From: an uncultured Kineothrix sp.
GTDB lineage: Bacteria; Bacillota; Clostridia; Lachnospirales; Lachnospiraceae
Length of the DNA stretch: 53,580 bases
Direction: 5' to 3'
Assembly (NCBI GenBank): GCA_910587275.1
Contig: CAJUMD010000007.1
Location: 1 to 53,580 of the forward strand
Shown here: positions 1-8,993 of the stretch, one piece after another
Layout of the letters: each line of letters begins with the position of its first letter
How positions within the stretch are numbered: the first letter of the stretch is position 1
Notes under the pieces: model-generated
Told to the model about the DNA's origin: nothing
The model's input: only the letters and a program-made list of their open reading frames with translations
The model's database searches: none
Program-made: the position numbers and the translations under genes

Positions 1-1265
1 CCCACCGTCGGCATGTATGCCTCAATTTCCCGCCGCTCCTCCTCCGGCAGTTCCTCCCCCTTAAGCACATAAACCCTTGCCATCTGGTTCATGGGAACCG
101 ATAGGGCTTCCCTTGCATCCCCCGGCTGTATCTTCAGAATTCCACGGTACACGGGACCTTCCACAAATAAATAAACAAGCAGGATAATACCGAACCCAGC
201 CGCCAGGCTTTTACGCAGGGGTTTGTAAACCAGCACAACCAGGACAGCGGATACCGCCATGGCGTATATCATATTATTCCGCAACAGACAGCTCAAAACC
301 CCTGTGATACAAAAGACCGGCATCACGGATTTCATGTCCCCGCTTTTGCCCCCCCCCGATAAATAAATCTCGGAAATCCTAAGCAGCGAAAGCGTAAAAC
401 CAACCAATGCCGTACCGAACAGCACGTCTTTCGTCGTAATCAGGGAAAATAAAACAACGGTGGGACAGAAAGCGTAAAACATCCATGTAAGGATAACAAT
501 CCCTTTCCGCACGCCCCGTTCCGCCATATAATATACCACACAGGTAAACACCGCCGTCACCGCAAGCGTCTGTACGATGGAATAGGAAACCAATCCAAAC
601 TGCGGAACGCCAATGATTTGCTCCGCTTTAATAAAAGCGGTCCAAATCAGGGTGTGCAGAAACGGATGGAAATTATCAAACGGAAGGATACCAAGCGCCT
701 GTCTGGTAATCCAGCCGGAATCGTAACTCATAATTCCGGGAAAATTGGAAAAATAGCAGGGCATATAACATAACGCCATTACCAGCCATATCCCCGCCCA
801 AAACGCCTTTTTGCTCCGCCCCCGCCACAAAGGGTAACGGTACTGTTCCATTTTCCAGCCGAAAAGCCTGATATAAAACAACGTGAACGCCTGTATCCAA
901 AACAAAATGCTGCCGGACAATAAAACCCCGTATTTCACAACCGAACGCAGCGACGAAAAAATTTCCGCCAAATCCCCTGTATACATTTTCCGTCCAAAGA
1001 GCAGGGCGGCCCCCATCAAAGTCCCGGTCAGTCCTCCGCAAATCCAAGCCCTTTTATCCCGGACGGCTAACGCATGGTATAGTATGTAACCGATACCCGC
1101 AAGCAGGAATACCCCGATAAAATTCCCGGATAAAAACGGGATGTCCTGCAGGTAATACTCCGCGAACGCATACCATTCCCAATACAGTACCGCAAAGAAA
1201 AGGATATATTTCAAATACTTCCAAACATGTTCCGCTTTTATGCCTGTCTTTGTTTCCGTTCCCAT
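1..1265 (-). CDS. DUF6020-like polytopic membrane protein (3' end beyond window)
   Basis: My own translation from ATG 1265 gives about 421 residues before the window edge, so the C-terminus is missing. The product has many hydrophobic segments and no soluble domain. The stretch FPGIMSYDSGW followed by HPFLHTLIW, and the later SVPMNQMARV, are the pattern I associate with the DUF6020 family, polytopic proteins found in Firmicute polysaccharide loci and possibly GT-C-type glycosyltransferases; their reaction is unknown. GGAGG sits about 9 nt before the start, and the gene begins 15 nt after the stop of the GT39-like gene, so the two are probably cotranscribed. Odd: nine consecutive G residues on the coding strand (349-357) encode a Ser-Gly-Gly-Gly loop; a one-base change there would break the frame. 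Family assignment is from remembered motifs. Confidence 0.75.
   Translation of the reverse strand, partial: MGTETKTGIKAEHVWKYLKYILFFAVLYWEWYAFAEYYLQDIPFLSGNFIGVFLLAGIGYILYHALAVRDKRAWICGGLTGTLMGAALLFGRKMYTGDLAEIFSSLRSVVKYGVLLSGSILFWIQAFTLFYIRLFGWKMEQYRYPLWRGRSKKAFWAGIWLVMALCYMPCYFSNFPGIMSYDSGWITRQALGILPFDNFHPFLHTLIWTAFIKAEQIIGVPQFGLVSYSIVQTLAVTAVFTCVVYYMAERGVRKGIVILTWMFYAFCPTVVLFSLITTKDVLFGTALVGFTLSLLRISEIYLSGGGKSGDMKSVMPVFCITGVLSCLLRNNMIYAMAVSAVLVVLVYKPLRKSLAAGFGIILLVYLFVEGPVYRGILKIQPGDAREALSVPMNQMARVYVLKGEELPEEERREIEAYMPTV
349..357 (-). repeat. G9 homopolymer inside the DUF6020-like gene
   Basis: Nine consecutive C on the plus strand (nine G in the coding strand), the longest G/C run I noticed in the window. 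The reading frame is intact through it here. It is a candidate slipped-strand mispairing site. Confidence 0.7.
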
Positions 1266-1280
1266 CTCCGACTCCCTCCG

Positions 1281-2915
1281 CTATTCCAGATAATACCCTG
1301 CCGCCTGTCCAAATTCCGAGATTTTCGTATATTCCGTCAGATTCGGACACAATTCCAGTATTTCCGCCAATACGGCTTCCCTGTCCGTTTTGTTGATGAT
1401 ATATACCACCATATGGTCATAACCGTTATAACCCTTTTCCGCCAGCATGGACAGGTCTTCTTTGGGAATAAACGTAAGGCTCCTGTACTTACTCACCTCA
1501 TAAAAGGAACGATGGCACCGGAACATGTTCCCTTCGATATCCGTGGATGCAATAAAAATGCAGTCATTCTCCGAATATTTCTCCGCCGCTTCCAGCGCAG
1601 GTATGCTTTCCCGGAACGAATAATACCAGGGACACCGGATATATCCGGCAGTCAGGAACACAAGCAGGCATATCCCGTAAACCATTTTTTTCCGTCTTTC
1701 CCCCATCCCCATTTTATCCGTTATCCGTTCCGCCAAACCGGCGGACAGACAAATTCCTATGACAATGGCCAATCCATAAACCGGAGAAACATAGCGTTCT
1801 TCCTCCATCACTGCCGCCTTCGATACCAGCAGGAAATAGCAGGCAGCGGGAACCGTGACAAGAATCCGGCATATCCGTTTTTTTTCCCAAAACAGGGAGT
1901 CCGTCTGTTTCCCATGCTTTTTCATCCAAACATGGCACACGGCCGCTATCAAAACCCCAAGCAGTATCACTGCCAGAAACCCTCCAAACAATACACTGTC
2001 CATGAAATTCCAAAAAATAAACAGCTTGTGCGGATACCCCGTGGCTTCCTTCAGCCTGTTGATGGAATCCATTCCCCGGTATCCGTGAAAGATATGACGC
2101 ACCATGGTAGGAAAATGCCAGTAACAGACCAGTCCGGCAGTCCCGAGGGAAAGGGCATATTTCACGGCATCCCCGAACCGTTTCCGGTACAGCAGGTGAC
2201 AGCCGAAACAAAGGCATTGGAAAAACAGGAACACAAGGAAATAATAATGGGTCAGCGCCCCCAATACCGCCAACACAATAAGCCCTAAATAAAAATATAC
2301 CGGCAGCCTATTTCTTCCATCTTCCTTTTCTCCCGCCGCATCCCCTTGCGCAAAAGCAAGATGCCACCATGTCACGGCGCAAATCCACATCATCGTCATG
2401 ACATACATCCGTAAAAACGTATTCATCTGCAGAATGCCCGGCGATACCGCAAAGAAAAAGCACACGGTAAGCGCAAGCCTGCGCTGCCCCAAAAGACAGG
2501 TAATCCGGTAGAGAAGAAGAATCGTAACAACGGAAGAACCAAGGTTAATCACTGCGGCAAACCATACACTGTATGTATCCATAAAAAAAGAACAGATGGT
2601 ATGTACCAGATAGTAGTAAAAGGGAGGATGGACATCCGCGCACTGCTTCCCCCACACATGGCGGTAGTCCAGCCTTCCGTCCGGCTGGGTCGCCATGTAT
2701 TCCCTGTATGGCTGCGCCGCGTCCTCATATTTTCTCCCGAGTTCGGGTTCAAAATTTATCCCGCCCCTATGATTGGATAACCCGTAAGTATACACCTCGT
2801 CTTCGTGCAGGTTTTTCTTCCCTGCAACCGCAAGGACTGCCAATAACAGGAACAAAACGCAGCATAACAAAAGAAGCCGCAGATCCCTGCCGTATTTTAT
2901 CCTGATTTTCTTCAT
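1281..2915 (-). CDS. GT39-like integral membrane glycosyltransferase
   Basis: 544 residues. One N-terminal hydrophobic segment (about residues 12-31) is followed by an acidic EDE triplet at 38-40 and, near residue 95, HPPFYYYLVH. An early acidic pair in the first outer loop plus an HPP-type motif is the signature of ArnT/GT39-like GT-C enzymes, which use polyprenyl-phosphate sugars on the outer face of the membrane. Roughly ten further hydrophobic segments follow, then a soluble tail from about residue 440. The likely role is adding a side-branch sugar to the polysaccharide. It lies between the radical SAM gene (28 nt away) and the DUF6020 gene. A run of eight A in the coding strand near 1873-1880 is in frame. 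Donor and acceptor cannot be told from sequence. Confidence 0.85.
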   Translation of the reverse strand: MKKIRIKYGRDLRLLLLCCVLFLLLAVLAVAGKKNLHEDEVYTYGLSNHRGGINFEPELGRKYEDAAQPYREYMATQPDGRLDYRHVWGKQCADVHPPFYYYLVHTICSFFMDTYSVWFAAVINLGSSVVTILLLYRITCLLGQRRLALTVCFFFAVSPGILQMNTFLRMYVMTMMWICAVTWWHLAFAQGDAAGEKEDGRNRLPVYFYLGLIVLAVLGALTHYYFLVFLFFQCLCFGCHLLYRKRFGDAVKYALSLGTAGLVCYWHFPTMVRHIFHGYRGMDSINRLKEATGYPHKLFIFWNFMDSVLFGGFLAVILLGVLIAAVCHVWMKKHGKQTDSLFWEKKRICRILVTVPAACYFLLVSKAAVMEEERYVSPVYGLAIVIGICLSAGLAERITDKMGMGERRKKMVYGICLLVFLTAGYIRCPWYYSFRESIPALEAAEKYSENDCIFIASTDIEGNMFRCHRSFYEVSKYRSLTFIPKEDLSMLAEKGYNGYDHMVVYIINKTDREAVLAEILELCPNLTEYTKISEFGQAAGYYLE

Positions 2916-2943
2916 CTTCCGCTTTCTCCCACCCCGCGTCCGT

Positions 2944-3948
2944 TTACCCGCGCAGGAACCGGTTCTCCTCCAAACGGTATTTTCCGCCCTTTAAAAACTT
3001 ATGCTTTATGACCCACCAGCCGGGCACCCATATATACTTATGCATGGCAGGGGATGCGCTTCCAATCATCCAGCAGTTACGCTCACACTTCCTCGTACAT
3101 TCCCGCACCTGCTTCGCCTGCTCCGAATTCCAAAGCTCGTCCCAGGACTGCTCTTTCAGGTTGCCCATCACCGCTTTTTTCTCCATACCGTTACAGGGAA
3201 TTACATCGCAGAACGGGTCGATGAAAAACGCATTCTTTGACATATCGCAGGGCAGCAGACGCTTATTTCCGTAAATATAATTAATCAGCCCATGGTTAAA
3301 ATACGCCCGGAACCATTTTTTCGGGGATTTGCTTTTTAACAGCTCGTTAATCAGCTTTTCAAAATTCTGCGCCACTTTCCGTTTATCGTCAATCTTATTG
3401 TCCGTCTTACGGAAATAAAAAGAATTGTGCAGGGTCGCCGTGGCAAACTCCATACCCATCTCATCCGAAATCTTATACAAAGGAACTAAATCCTCACAGT
3501 TCATGTCCTGCACCGTCATGCCGAATCCCACATCGGGATGCCCCATCTCCACCAACGTTTGTAATGTCCGGTAGCCTCTTTGGAAACCGTCCGGGATTCC
3601 CCGTATGGCATCGTTGGTTTCCTGGAGTCCCTCAATGCTGATGCGAATCCCCACTTTCGGGAATTCCCGGCACAGAGCGATGATGCGCTCCGTAAAATAC
3701 CCGTTGGTGGATATGACGATGCGGTCGGATTTTTTATACAATTCCCTTACGATGTCGGGAATGTCACGACGGATAAAAGGCTCGCCGCCGGTGATATTCG
3801 TAAATGCCATCTCCGGCAGCTTCTTAATTACCTCCAGCGTAATTTCCTCCTCCGGTCTCGTCGGGTCTTTGAAACAGTCACACATATTGCACCGTGCATT
3901 GCACCGGTACGTCACGATTACGGTTCCGTATAATGTTCTTTTGGACAT
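2944..3948 (-). CDS. Radical SAM / SPASM-type protein
   Basis: 334 residues. The N-terminal CNARCNMC places three cysteines (C16, C20, C23) in the CxxxCxxC motif that binds the SAM-reducing [4Fe-4S] cluster. TGGEP at 53-57 is the GGE SAM-contact motif. A cysteine-rich C-terminal third (LPCDMS, FCDVIPCNGM, CTRKCERNCW) looks like a SPASM/Twitch auxiliary-cluster domain. The start has a strong GAGGAGG, and it lies 10 nt after the GT4 upstream. Family members mature peptides, or oxidise or epimerise sugars and alcohols. In this context a sugar or lipid-linked glycan substrate is plausible, but that is inference; no precursor peptide gene is visible nearby. Confidence 0.9.
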   Translation of the reverse strand: MSKRTLYGTVIVTYRCNARCNMCDCFKDPTRPEEEITLEVIKKLPEMAFTNITGGEPFIRRDIPDIVRELYKKSDRIVISTNGYFTERIIALCREFPKVGIRISIEGLQETNDAIRGIPDGFQRGYRTLQTLVEMGHPDVGFGMTVQDMNCEDLVPLYKISDEMGMEFATATLHNSFYFRKTDNKIDDKRKVAQNFEKLINELLKSKSPKKWFRAYFNHGLINYIYGNKRLLPCDMSKNAFFIDPFCDVIPCNGMEKKAVMGNLKEQSWDELWNSEQAKQVRECTRKCERNCWMIGSASPAMHKYIWVPGWWVIKHKFLKGGKYRLEENRFLRG

Positions 3949-3958
3949 CTTTTCCTCC

Positions 3959-5167
3959 TCAGCACAGCTTCCCGTATAGTTTCAGCAGCTTCCTGCAATA
4001 TTCCTCCAAACCGTCAAACGGCAGGCAGCGGCAGTTTGACGCATATTCCCTGCACAATTCCTCCTGCTGCCATAACCGTCCGATCTTCTGTTTAAATTCC
4101 TCCGCATTTCCGGCTTCAAACAATTCACCCGTGACGCCCTCCCGGATTAGTTCCGGCGTCCCGCCAAGCCGTGATGCAAGCACGGGCGTCCCGTACCTCT
4201 GCGCTTCCATCACCGAAAACGGGCAGTTCTCATACCACTCGGAAGGGAACACCACAAAACGGGCATTTTCAATCAGCTCCTGCAATCCCCGCCCCTTCAG
4301 GAAGCCCTTCAGGCGGATATTGGGAACTGCCTTTAATTCCGCTTCCAAAGGTCCGCTTCCGGCACAGACAAATGGGATATCCGGGAGCATACGGCATACT
4401 TTTGCCAAAGTACGGATTCCCTTTTCCTCCGAATACCTGCCGAAATAAAGGACATAATCCCCCGTCTTTCCTTCCCCTGTCTGCGCTGCACCGTCCATAA
4501 AGTTATGCATCATGACCGTGCGCCCCCGCAATGCCGGATTACCCTCCAGCATCTTTTCCATAAAACGGCTGGGGCAGAGTATTGCATCCACCAGCCGGTA
4601 CGTCCCAAGGCGCCGGTACAGCCCCGCTTCCACGGTTCCCAGCAGGCTCTTTACCTTAGAATTGTGGATGCATTTATATTTTGTGCAGTTTCCGTATTTC
4701 CCATCCATGCAGCGGCTGCAAAGTTCCCCGGTTTCCGGTATCTGCATCCGGTGGTTCGGACATATCCACTGGTAGTCGTGGGCAGTATACAGGATTCCCG
4801 TCTTTTTCTTATTCTTTTTGTCAAACCGCCGGATTTCATAAAGAATGGACGGCGTAAGCTGGAAATTAAAATTATTCAAGTGGACAATATCCGGACAAAA
4901 ATCATCCAGTACTTTCCTGATTTTTCTTCTCGCTTCCAGCGAATAAATGATTTTAAACGGATACATGAGTTTCTGCAGCTTTCCCGTATGGAAATCCATG
5001 GAGGATGTATAGCTCCCCACACGGTTGCCTACTACACGCTCCGGATGCTCCATACCGAAATACTGCACTTCATGCCCCGTTTTTTCCAACTGTTCTCCGA
5101 TTTTAAATATATAGGTTTCCGAGCCGCCGTTAGGGTACAGAAACTTGTTTACCATCAGTATTTTCAT
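3959..5167 (-). CDS. Glycosyltransferase family 4 with Cys-rich insert
   Basis: 402 residues from MKILMVNKF. This start forms an ATGA overlap with the stop of the gene before it, so the longer open frame to 5221 is rejected. GT-B fold: N-terminal NGGSETY region, C-terminal FGRYSEEKGI sugar-nucleotide domain start, and the E-x7-E motif in ENCPFSVME. A cluster of cysteines in the middle (CPNHRM, CSRCMDGKYGNC, KYKC), seen in one GT4 subgroup, may bind a metal or be structural. Probably a retaining, cytoplasmic transferase extending the lipid-linked repeat unit; donor sugar unknown. Confidence 0.9.
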   Translation of the reverse strand: MKILMVNKFLYPNGGSETYIFKIGEQLEKTGHEVQYFGMEHPERVVGNRVGSYTSSMDFHTGKLQKLMYPFKIIYSLEARRKIRKVLDDFCPDIVHLNNFNFQLTPSILYEIRRFDKKNKKKTGILYTAHDYQWICPNHRMQIPETGELCSRCMDGKYGNCTKYKCIHNSKVKSLLGTVEAGLYRRLGTYRLVDAILCPSRFMEKMLEGNPALRGRTVMMHNFMDGAAQTGEGKTGDYVLYFGRYSEEKGIRTLAKVCRMLPDIPFVCAGSGPLEAELKAVPNIRLKGFLKGRGLQELIENARFVVFPSEWYENCPFSVMEAQRYGTPVLASRLGGTPELIREGVTGELFEAGNAEEFKQKIGRLWQQEELCREYASNCRCLPFDGLEEYCRKLLKLYGKLC

Positions 5168-6351
5168 TTCCTGCCCTGCTTCCCGTAAAGCTCCACTGTC
5201 CTTTGCACAACTTCGTCCCAACCGTATTTGCCGCAGATATAGCTTTGGCTGTTTCTCTTATATTCTTCCCTGATTTCCCCGTTTTCAAGCAGGTAAACCA
5301 GTTTTTTGCGCAAATCCTTCACGTCTCCCCGGCGGAAGGTCTCCGCCTTGTCCAGCGTTACTTCCGTATTTTCCTCGATATCGCTGACCAGGCAGCAATT
5401 GCCGTAACTCATGGCTTCCAGCAGACTGATTGCCATCCCCTCCACATCGCTTGGCAGAACAAAAACGGCAGCGTTGGAATACAGCTCCGCCAGCTCCTTA
5501 CCCTGCACAAATCCGGTCAGGATAATCCGTCCGTCTTTTTTGGCCATTGCCCGTATCTTATCCCGGTATTCGGGAGAATGGCTGCTGCCCCCGGCAATGA
5601 CCAGCTTCTTGTCCGTCTGTATCCTGTAAAAAGCGTCAATCAGGTAATGAATCCCCTTTTCCGGCACAATCCTCGCCACGAACAGGATATAGCCGTCTTC
5701 CTCCAGCCCGTATTTTTCCCGGATGATTTCCGCTCCGTATTTCTCCGGAAGGTTTACCCCATTGGGGATGTATACCGTAGTCCTTTTGTATGTTTCCGCA
5801 AAATAATCCTGTACGTTTTTGGACAGCACAACGATTTCGTCCGCATACCTTGCCGCCACCTTCTCCCCCAGCTTTAAAATGTAGGAGGCAAAATTCCCCC
5901 ATTTGGAACGCTGCCAGTCCAGCCCGTGGATTGTGGCAATGACCCGCACGCCAAACAGCTTCGGAATCCAAAGCATAACGCAGGGGCCTTCCGCATGGTA
6001 ATGGATAACGTCATATCTGCCAAAGAGGGCACGCACAGTTGCCAGAAAAGAATATACAATGGCATTGAGCTTTTTGTTCTGGAACGTGGGAATCGTAATC
6101 AGGCGTACTCCCCGGTACGATTTTCCCCGCTTTTCATCGTACTCCTTCCCCGATACATGATAACCGGAACGGTTATAGGCATCCACCTGATATCCCTGCG
6201 CCGCCAGTCTCGTGGACAGTTCATCCACCACAATCTCTACTCCGCCTTCTCTGGACGGAATACGCTTATGCCCAATCATTGCCACTTTTTTGTGTTTCTT
6301 TCTATTACCTTTGCTTTTTTCCATACCATTCGTACTTTTCGTGCTTCCCAT
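5164..6351 (-). CDS. Glycosyltransferase family 4 (GGVE subgroup)
   Basis: 395 residues. After a basic N-terminal leader comes MIGHKRIPSREGGVEIVV, the acceptor-side loop of the group often annotated as rhamnosyl- or galactosyltransferase-like GT4 with a DUF1972-type N-terminus. The C-terminal domain has FVARIVPEKG and the E-x7-E motif EGMAISLLE. AAGGAG lies 8 nt before ATG 6351. It is coupled to the next gene by ATGA. The likely role is transfer of a hexose or deoxyhexose to the growing lipid-linked glycan; the sugar cannot be assigned. Confidence 0.9.
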   Translation of the reverse strand: MGSTKSTNGMEKSKGNRKKHKKVAMIGHKRIPSREGGVEIVVDELSTRLAAQGYQVDAYNRSGYHVSGKEYDEKRGKSYRGVRLITIPTFQNKKLNAIVYSFLATVRALFGRYDVIHYHAEGPCVMLWIPKLFGVRVIATIHGLDWQRSKWGNFASYILKLGEKVAARYADEIVVLSKNVQDYFAETYKRTTVYIPNGVNLPEKYGAEIIREKYGLEEDGYILFVARIVPEKGIHYLIDAFYRIQTDKKLVIAGGSSHSPEYRDKIRAMAKKDGRIILTGFVQGKELAELYSNAAVFVLPSDVEGMAISLLEAMSYGNCCLVSDIEENTEVTLDKAETFRRGDVKDLRKKLVYLLENGEIREEYKRNSQSYICGKYGWDEVVQRTVELYGKQGRK

Positions 6352-6376
6352 GAAACGGACTCCTTATTCCCATACC

Positions 6377-7939
6377 TCAGCCTTTTGAATCTTTATATTT
6401 TACCACATAATATCCGCCTAATACAACCACAAATCCCAATCCCGCGCCGTAAACCGCCCGGCACAGGATTCCCCTCACGTATTCCATCCGGGCAAGGGAA
6501 CCCGTAAAAGCCACCATCGGCGTTTCCTCATCCACATATCCGAGTACCAGGCTGTCCGCCGGTTCCTCCCCGCGGGCAAAATAAACGGACTCCTGCTCCA
6601 CCGAATCGCACAGCTTTCTCGGAACCACAATCCGTGCCGGGGCATGCGCCGCCAGCCCATAGGCTCCTGCCCACACCGCCGCCGCAAGGACCGTGCCTGC
6701 CAGTACCTGCACCCGGTATTCCCTTTTGCATGTTTTCACCCGTTCCCACCAAAGGGATATGCCGCCAAACGGCAGCGCAACCCGCCTGTCCCCGATGCCC
6801 CACAGACGGATTTCCTTTTCCCATATCCCTTCTCCCGGTTCCCGTGCGGGAAAAAGAAGTTCCCCCATAAACAACAGCGAAACATTTTTAAAGGAGGTAT
6901 TGAACAGGAACGGTTCCGACAGGCCGGCAAGCAGCAGGGTCACAATCAGCGCCAGCTCCCTGTTCCGTTTCTGAAGGACATATTTGCGTACCAGCAGAAA
7001 ATACGCTGCCATCAGCACCGCAAACGTCACCGCACCGTATGTCAGGAAGGCAAATAAATATGAATTGTCCATGGTATTAATGGCATTGCTGCGTTTTGGC
7101 AGGGAACCGAACCACGTAATCTTTTCCTGCGTCAGATATTCCTTCGACTGCATGACCCTGGTATTCATCAGCTTATTCAGGATATCAAATGCCTTTCCCT
7201 TAAGCACTAACGGCAAAACAAGGGAAGCCAGAATGCAGGCAGGCAGTACGCACTCCACCAGTCCGTACTCCGCCCTGGACGGTTTCCCTCGCAGCATCAG
7301 ATAACCTGCTGCCGCCAAATAAAAAGAAGTCATCAACAGTCCCGTCTGACTCATGGTATAAAAATAAATATACAGGTTGCCGGCAAACAATCCCGCCAGC
7401 CACTTCCAGGATACCTTTTCCCCCAGCACATACACCGTCAAAACCGTAAAAACCAAATAGGCAATATGCCCCACATTCGGATGGGCGCTTCCGAGTCCCC
7501 AGCGGATTACAAACCCCAGAAACGGACGCACATGTACGCGGAAAGGGCTGTCCGCCCATCCAAGCGTAGTGGCAGCCACGGCAGGCAGAAACGAAACGCC
7601 CCAAACCGCAAGCGCCACCCCAAATACCCTCTTTACCGGAACCTTCTTAAGCCCTGCCACAATGGCAAACGTAAACAAAATCCCTTTTTCTTTGGTACCC
7701 GCATAACTAAGCAGTGCCATTGCCGCCAGCACGGCAAGAAATGCCAGTTCCCTTAACGTATAGTCCGTCGTCACCATTTTCAGCACAAAACAGGCAAATG
7801 CCAGTACCAAAAATACCTTAAACAATCCCTGCCCGTCATACAGTCCGATTCCCTTCGCAAAAAACAGCAGGGAAAAAAACATATAATACAAAATTTCCCG
7901 TACACGGACCGCTCCGTCCGCCTGCTTATCTTTCTCCAT
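6377..7939 (-). CDS. O-antigen ligase/Wzy polymerase-like membrane protein (first of two)
   Basis: 520 residues from MEKDKQ, the first good start inside the frame; it overlaps the preceding gene by 14 bp. About ten to twelve hydrophobic segments, a large loop in the last third (residues about 395-500), and VIRWGLGSAHPNVGHIAY, where the GxxHPN core resembles the loop of O-antigen ligase/polymerase (Wzy_C) proteins in Firmicutes. Its job is probably polymerisation of repeat units on the outer face. A second protein of the same type is at 24696-25910, so one may be a ligase or serve another repeat unit. Wzy proteins diverge quickly, so topology and context carry the call. Confidence 0.75.
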   Translation of the reverse strand: MEKDKQADGAVRVREILYYMFFSLLFFAKGIGLYDGQGLFKVFLVLAFACFVLKMVTTDYTLRELAFLAVLAAMALLSYAGTKEKGILFTFAIVAGLKKVPVKRVFGVALAVWGVSFLPAVAATTLGWADSPFRVHVRPFLGFVIRWGLGSAHPNVGHIAYLVFTVLTVYVLGEKVSWKWLAGLFAGNLYIYFYTMSQTGLLMTSFYLAAAGYLMLRGKPSRAEYGLVECVLPACILASLVLPLVLKGKAFDILNKLMNTRVMQSKEYLTQEKITWFGSLPKRSNAINTMDNSYLFAFLTYGAVTFAVLMAAYFLLVRKYVLQKRNRELALIVTLLLAGLSEPFLFNTSFKNVSLLFMGELLFPAREPGEGIWEKEIRLWGIGDRRVALPFGGISLWWERVKTCKREYRVQVLAGTVLAAAVWAGAYGLAAHAPARIVVPRKLCDSVEQESVYFARGEEPADSLVLGYVDEETPMVAFTGSLARMEYVRGILCRAVYGAGLGFVVVLGGYYVVKYKDSKG

Positions 7940-8993
7940 ATTCCCTGTCCGCTCCTTTGCACCGCGCAATGATTTCCTCCATCTGCCTGCCGGCAGATTC
8001 CGGTGAAAAATTCGCCTGTATATATTCCTGCATCCGCTCTACCTTCGCCGCGTACTCCGGCTGCCCGTAATCCCATACCTTTCCAAGCATCCGTTTCCAT
8101 TCCCCCATGTCCCCAAAGGGAATCAGCCACTCCCTGCACCCGTCCGGGAAATACGTTTCCGTAAAAGACTGCCTGGTCACCAATACCGGCTTTCCCATCT
8201 GTACCGACTTCAATATATTAATCAGGCCGGATACCCGCTCCTCTTTGAGCGGATATACGGACATATAAGCATACTCCAAAATCCGGTAGTACTCCTCCGC
8301 GCCCAAATCAAAATACAGCCGGACATTCCGCGGAATCTCCCATTTACTGTCCCAGCCGCTTTTTGCCGCCACCAGCCGGAATTCCATCTGCGGGCATTCC
8401 CCCGCAGCCTTTAACAGAAATTCCCAGTCACGGTTTGCCCTTCCGCCGCAGAAACAATATTTTTCCGTCTCCCCGTCAACCGGATAAGCCGGTTCCCGGA
8501 AGACATCCCTATCATCATATACGTCGGGAATGCACACGATATTGCCGGTATCCTCCACCCCGTATCCTTCCAAAATCCGCGCTTTTGTATCCGGGTGGTT
8601 GATAACCGCCGTCAGTCTCCGGTTGCGCAGCGCTTTCACATACAGAAAACGCGTTTTCTTATTGGGCACGGGCGTCAGCCAGTTACAGGAAATGATATAC
8701 CGTTTTCCCGCCCCCGGCAGCAGGTTAAAGAAAAGCCCGCTCCACTGGCTCCAGCAAACCACCGTATCGCCTTTCCTGCTCACCGCCATGGCTTTCAGGC
8801 ACTGCCACAGCGTCAAAAGCCGCGCCGCCAGTTTCCCTGCCTTTCCCCGCTGTTCCACGTTGGAAATTCGGAACCGGGAAAATACCGTGCGCACCTGATG
8901 TCCGCGTGCCGTAAACGCATCCCGCAGCCACAGCTTGGCGCAAATTGCGGCAGGTTCATCATAAACCATCACAATTTTCCCTGTCTTATCCAT
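7926..8993 (-). CDS. Divergent GT4-like glycosyltransferase
   Basis: 355 residues with a GT-B layout: an N-terminal Rossmann-like half (KIVMVYDEPAA, GDTVVCWSQWSG) and a C-terminal half with KYCFCGGRANRDWEFLL and VRLYFDLGAEEYY. The usual E-x7-E is replaced by a degenerate KEERVSGLIN region, followed by a normal GKPVLVT strand. It overlaps both neighbours (8 bp with the gene before, 14 bp with the Wzy-like gene after), which indicates translational coupling. Probably a cytoplasmic transferase of the repeat-unit pathway, but the missing second-glutamate context makes subfamily and activity uncertain. Confidence 0.8.
   Translation of the reverse strand: MDKTGKIVMVYDEPAAICAKLWLRDAFTARGHQVRTVFSRFRISNVEQRGKAGKLAARLLTLWQCLKAMAVSRKGDTVVCWSQWSGLFFNLLPGAGKRYIISCNWLTPVPNKKTRFLYVKALRNRRLTAVINHPDTKARILEGYGVEDTGNIVCIPDVYDDRDVFREPAYPVDGETEKYCFCGGRANRDWEFLLKAAGECPQMEFRLVAAKSGWDSKWEIPRNVRLYFDLGAEEYYRILEYAYMSVYPLKEERVSGLINILKSVQMGKPVLVTRQSFTETYFPDGCREWLIPFGDMGEWKRMLGKVWDYGQPEYAAKVERMQEYIQANFSPESAGRQMEEIIARCKGADREYGER

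Noticed and set aside
5168..5221. Longer N-terminus for the GT4 at 3959-5167
   Set aside because: The extension lies inside the preceding gene, and the inner ATG forms an ATGA coupling and begins the typical GT4 first strand.
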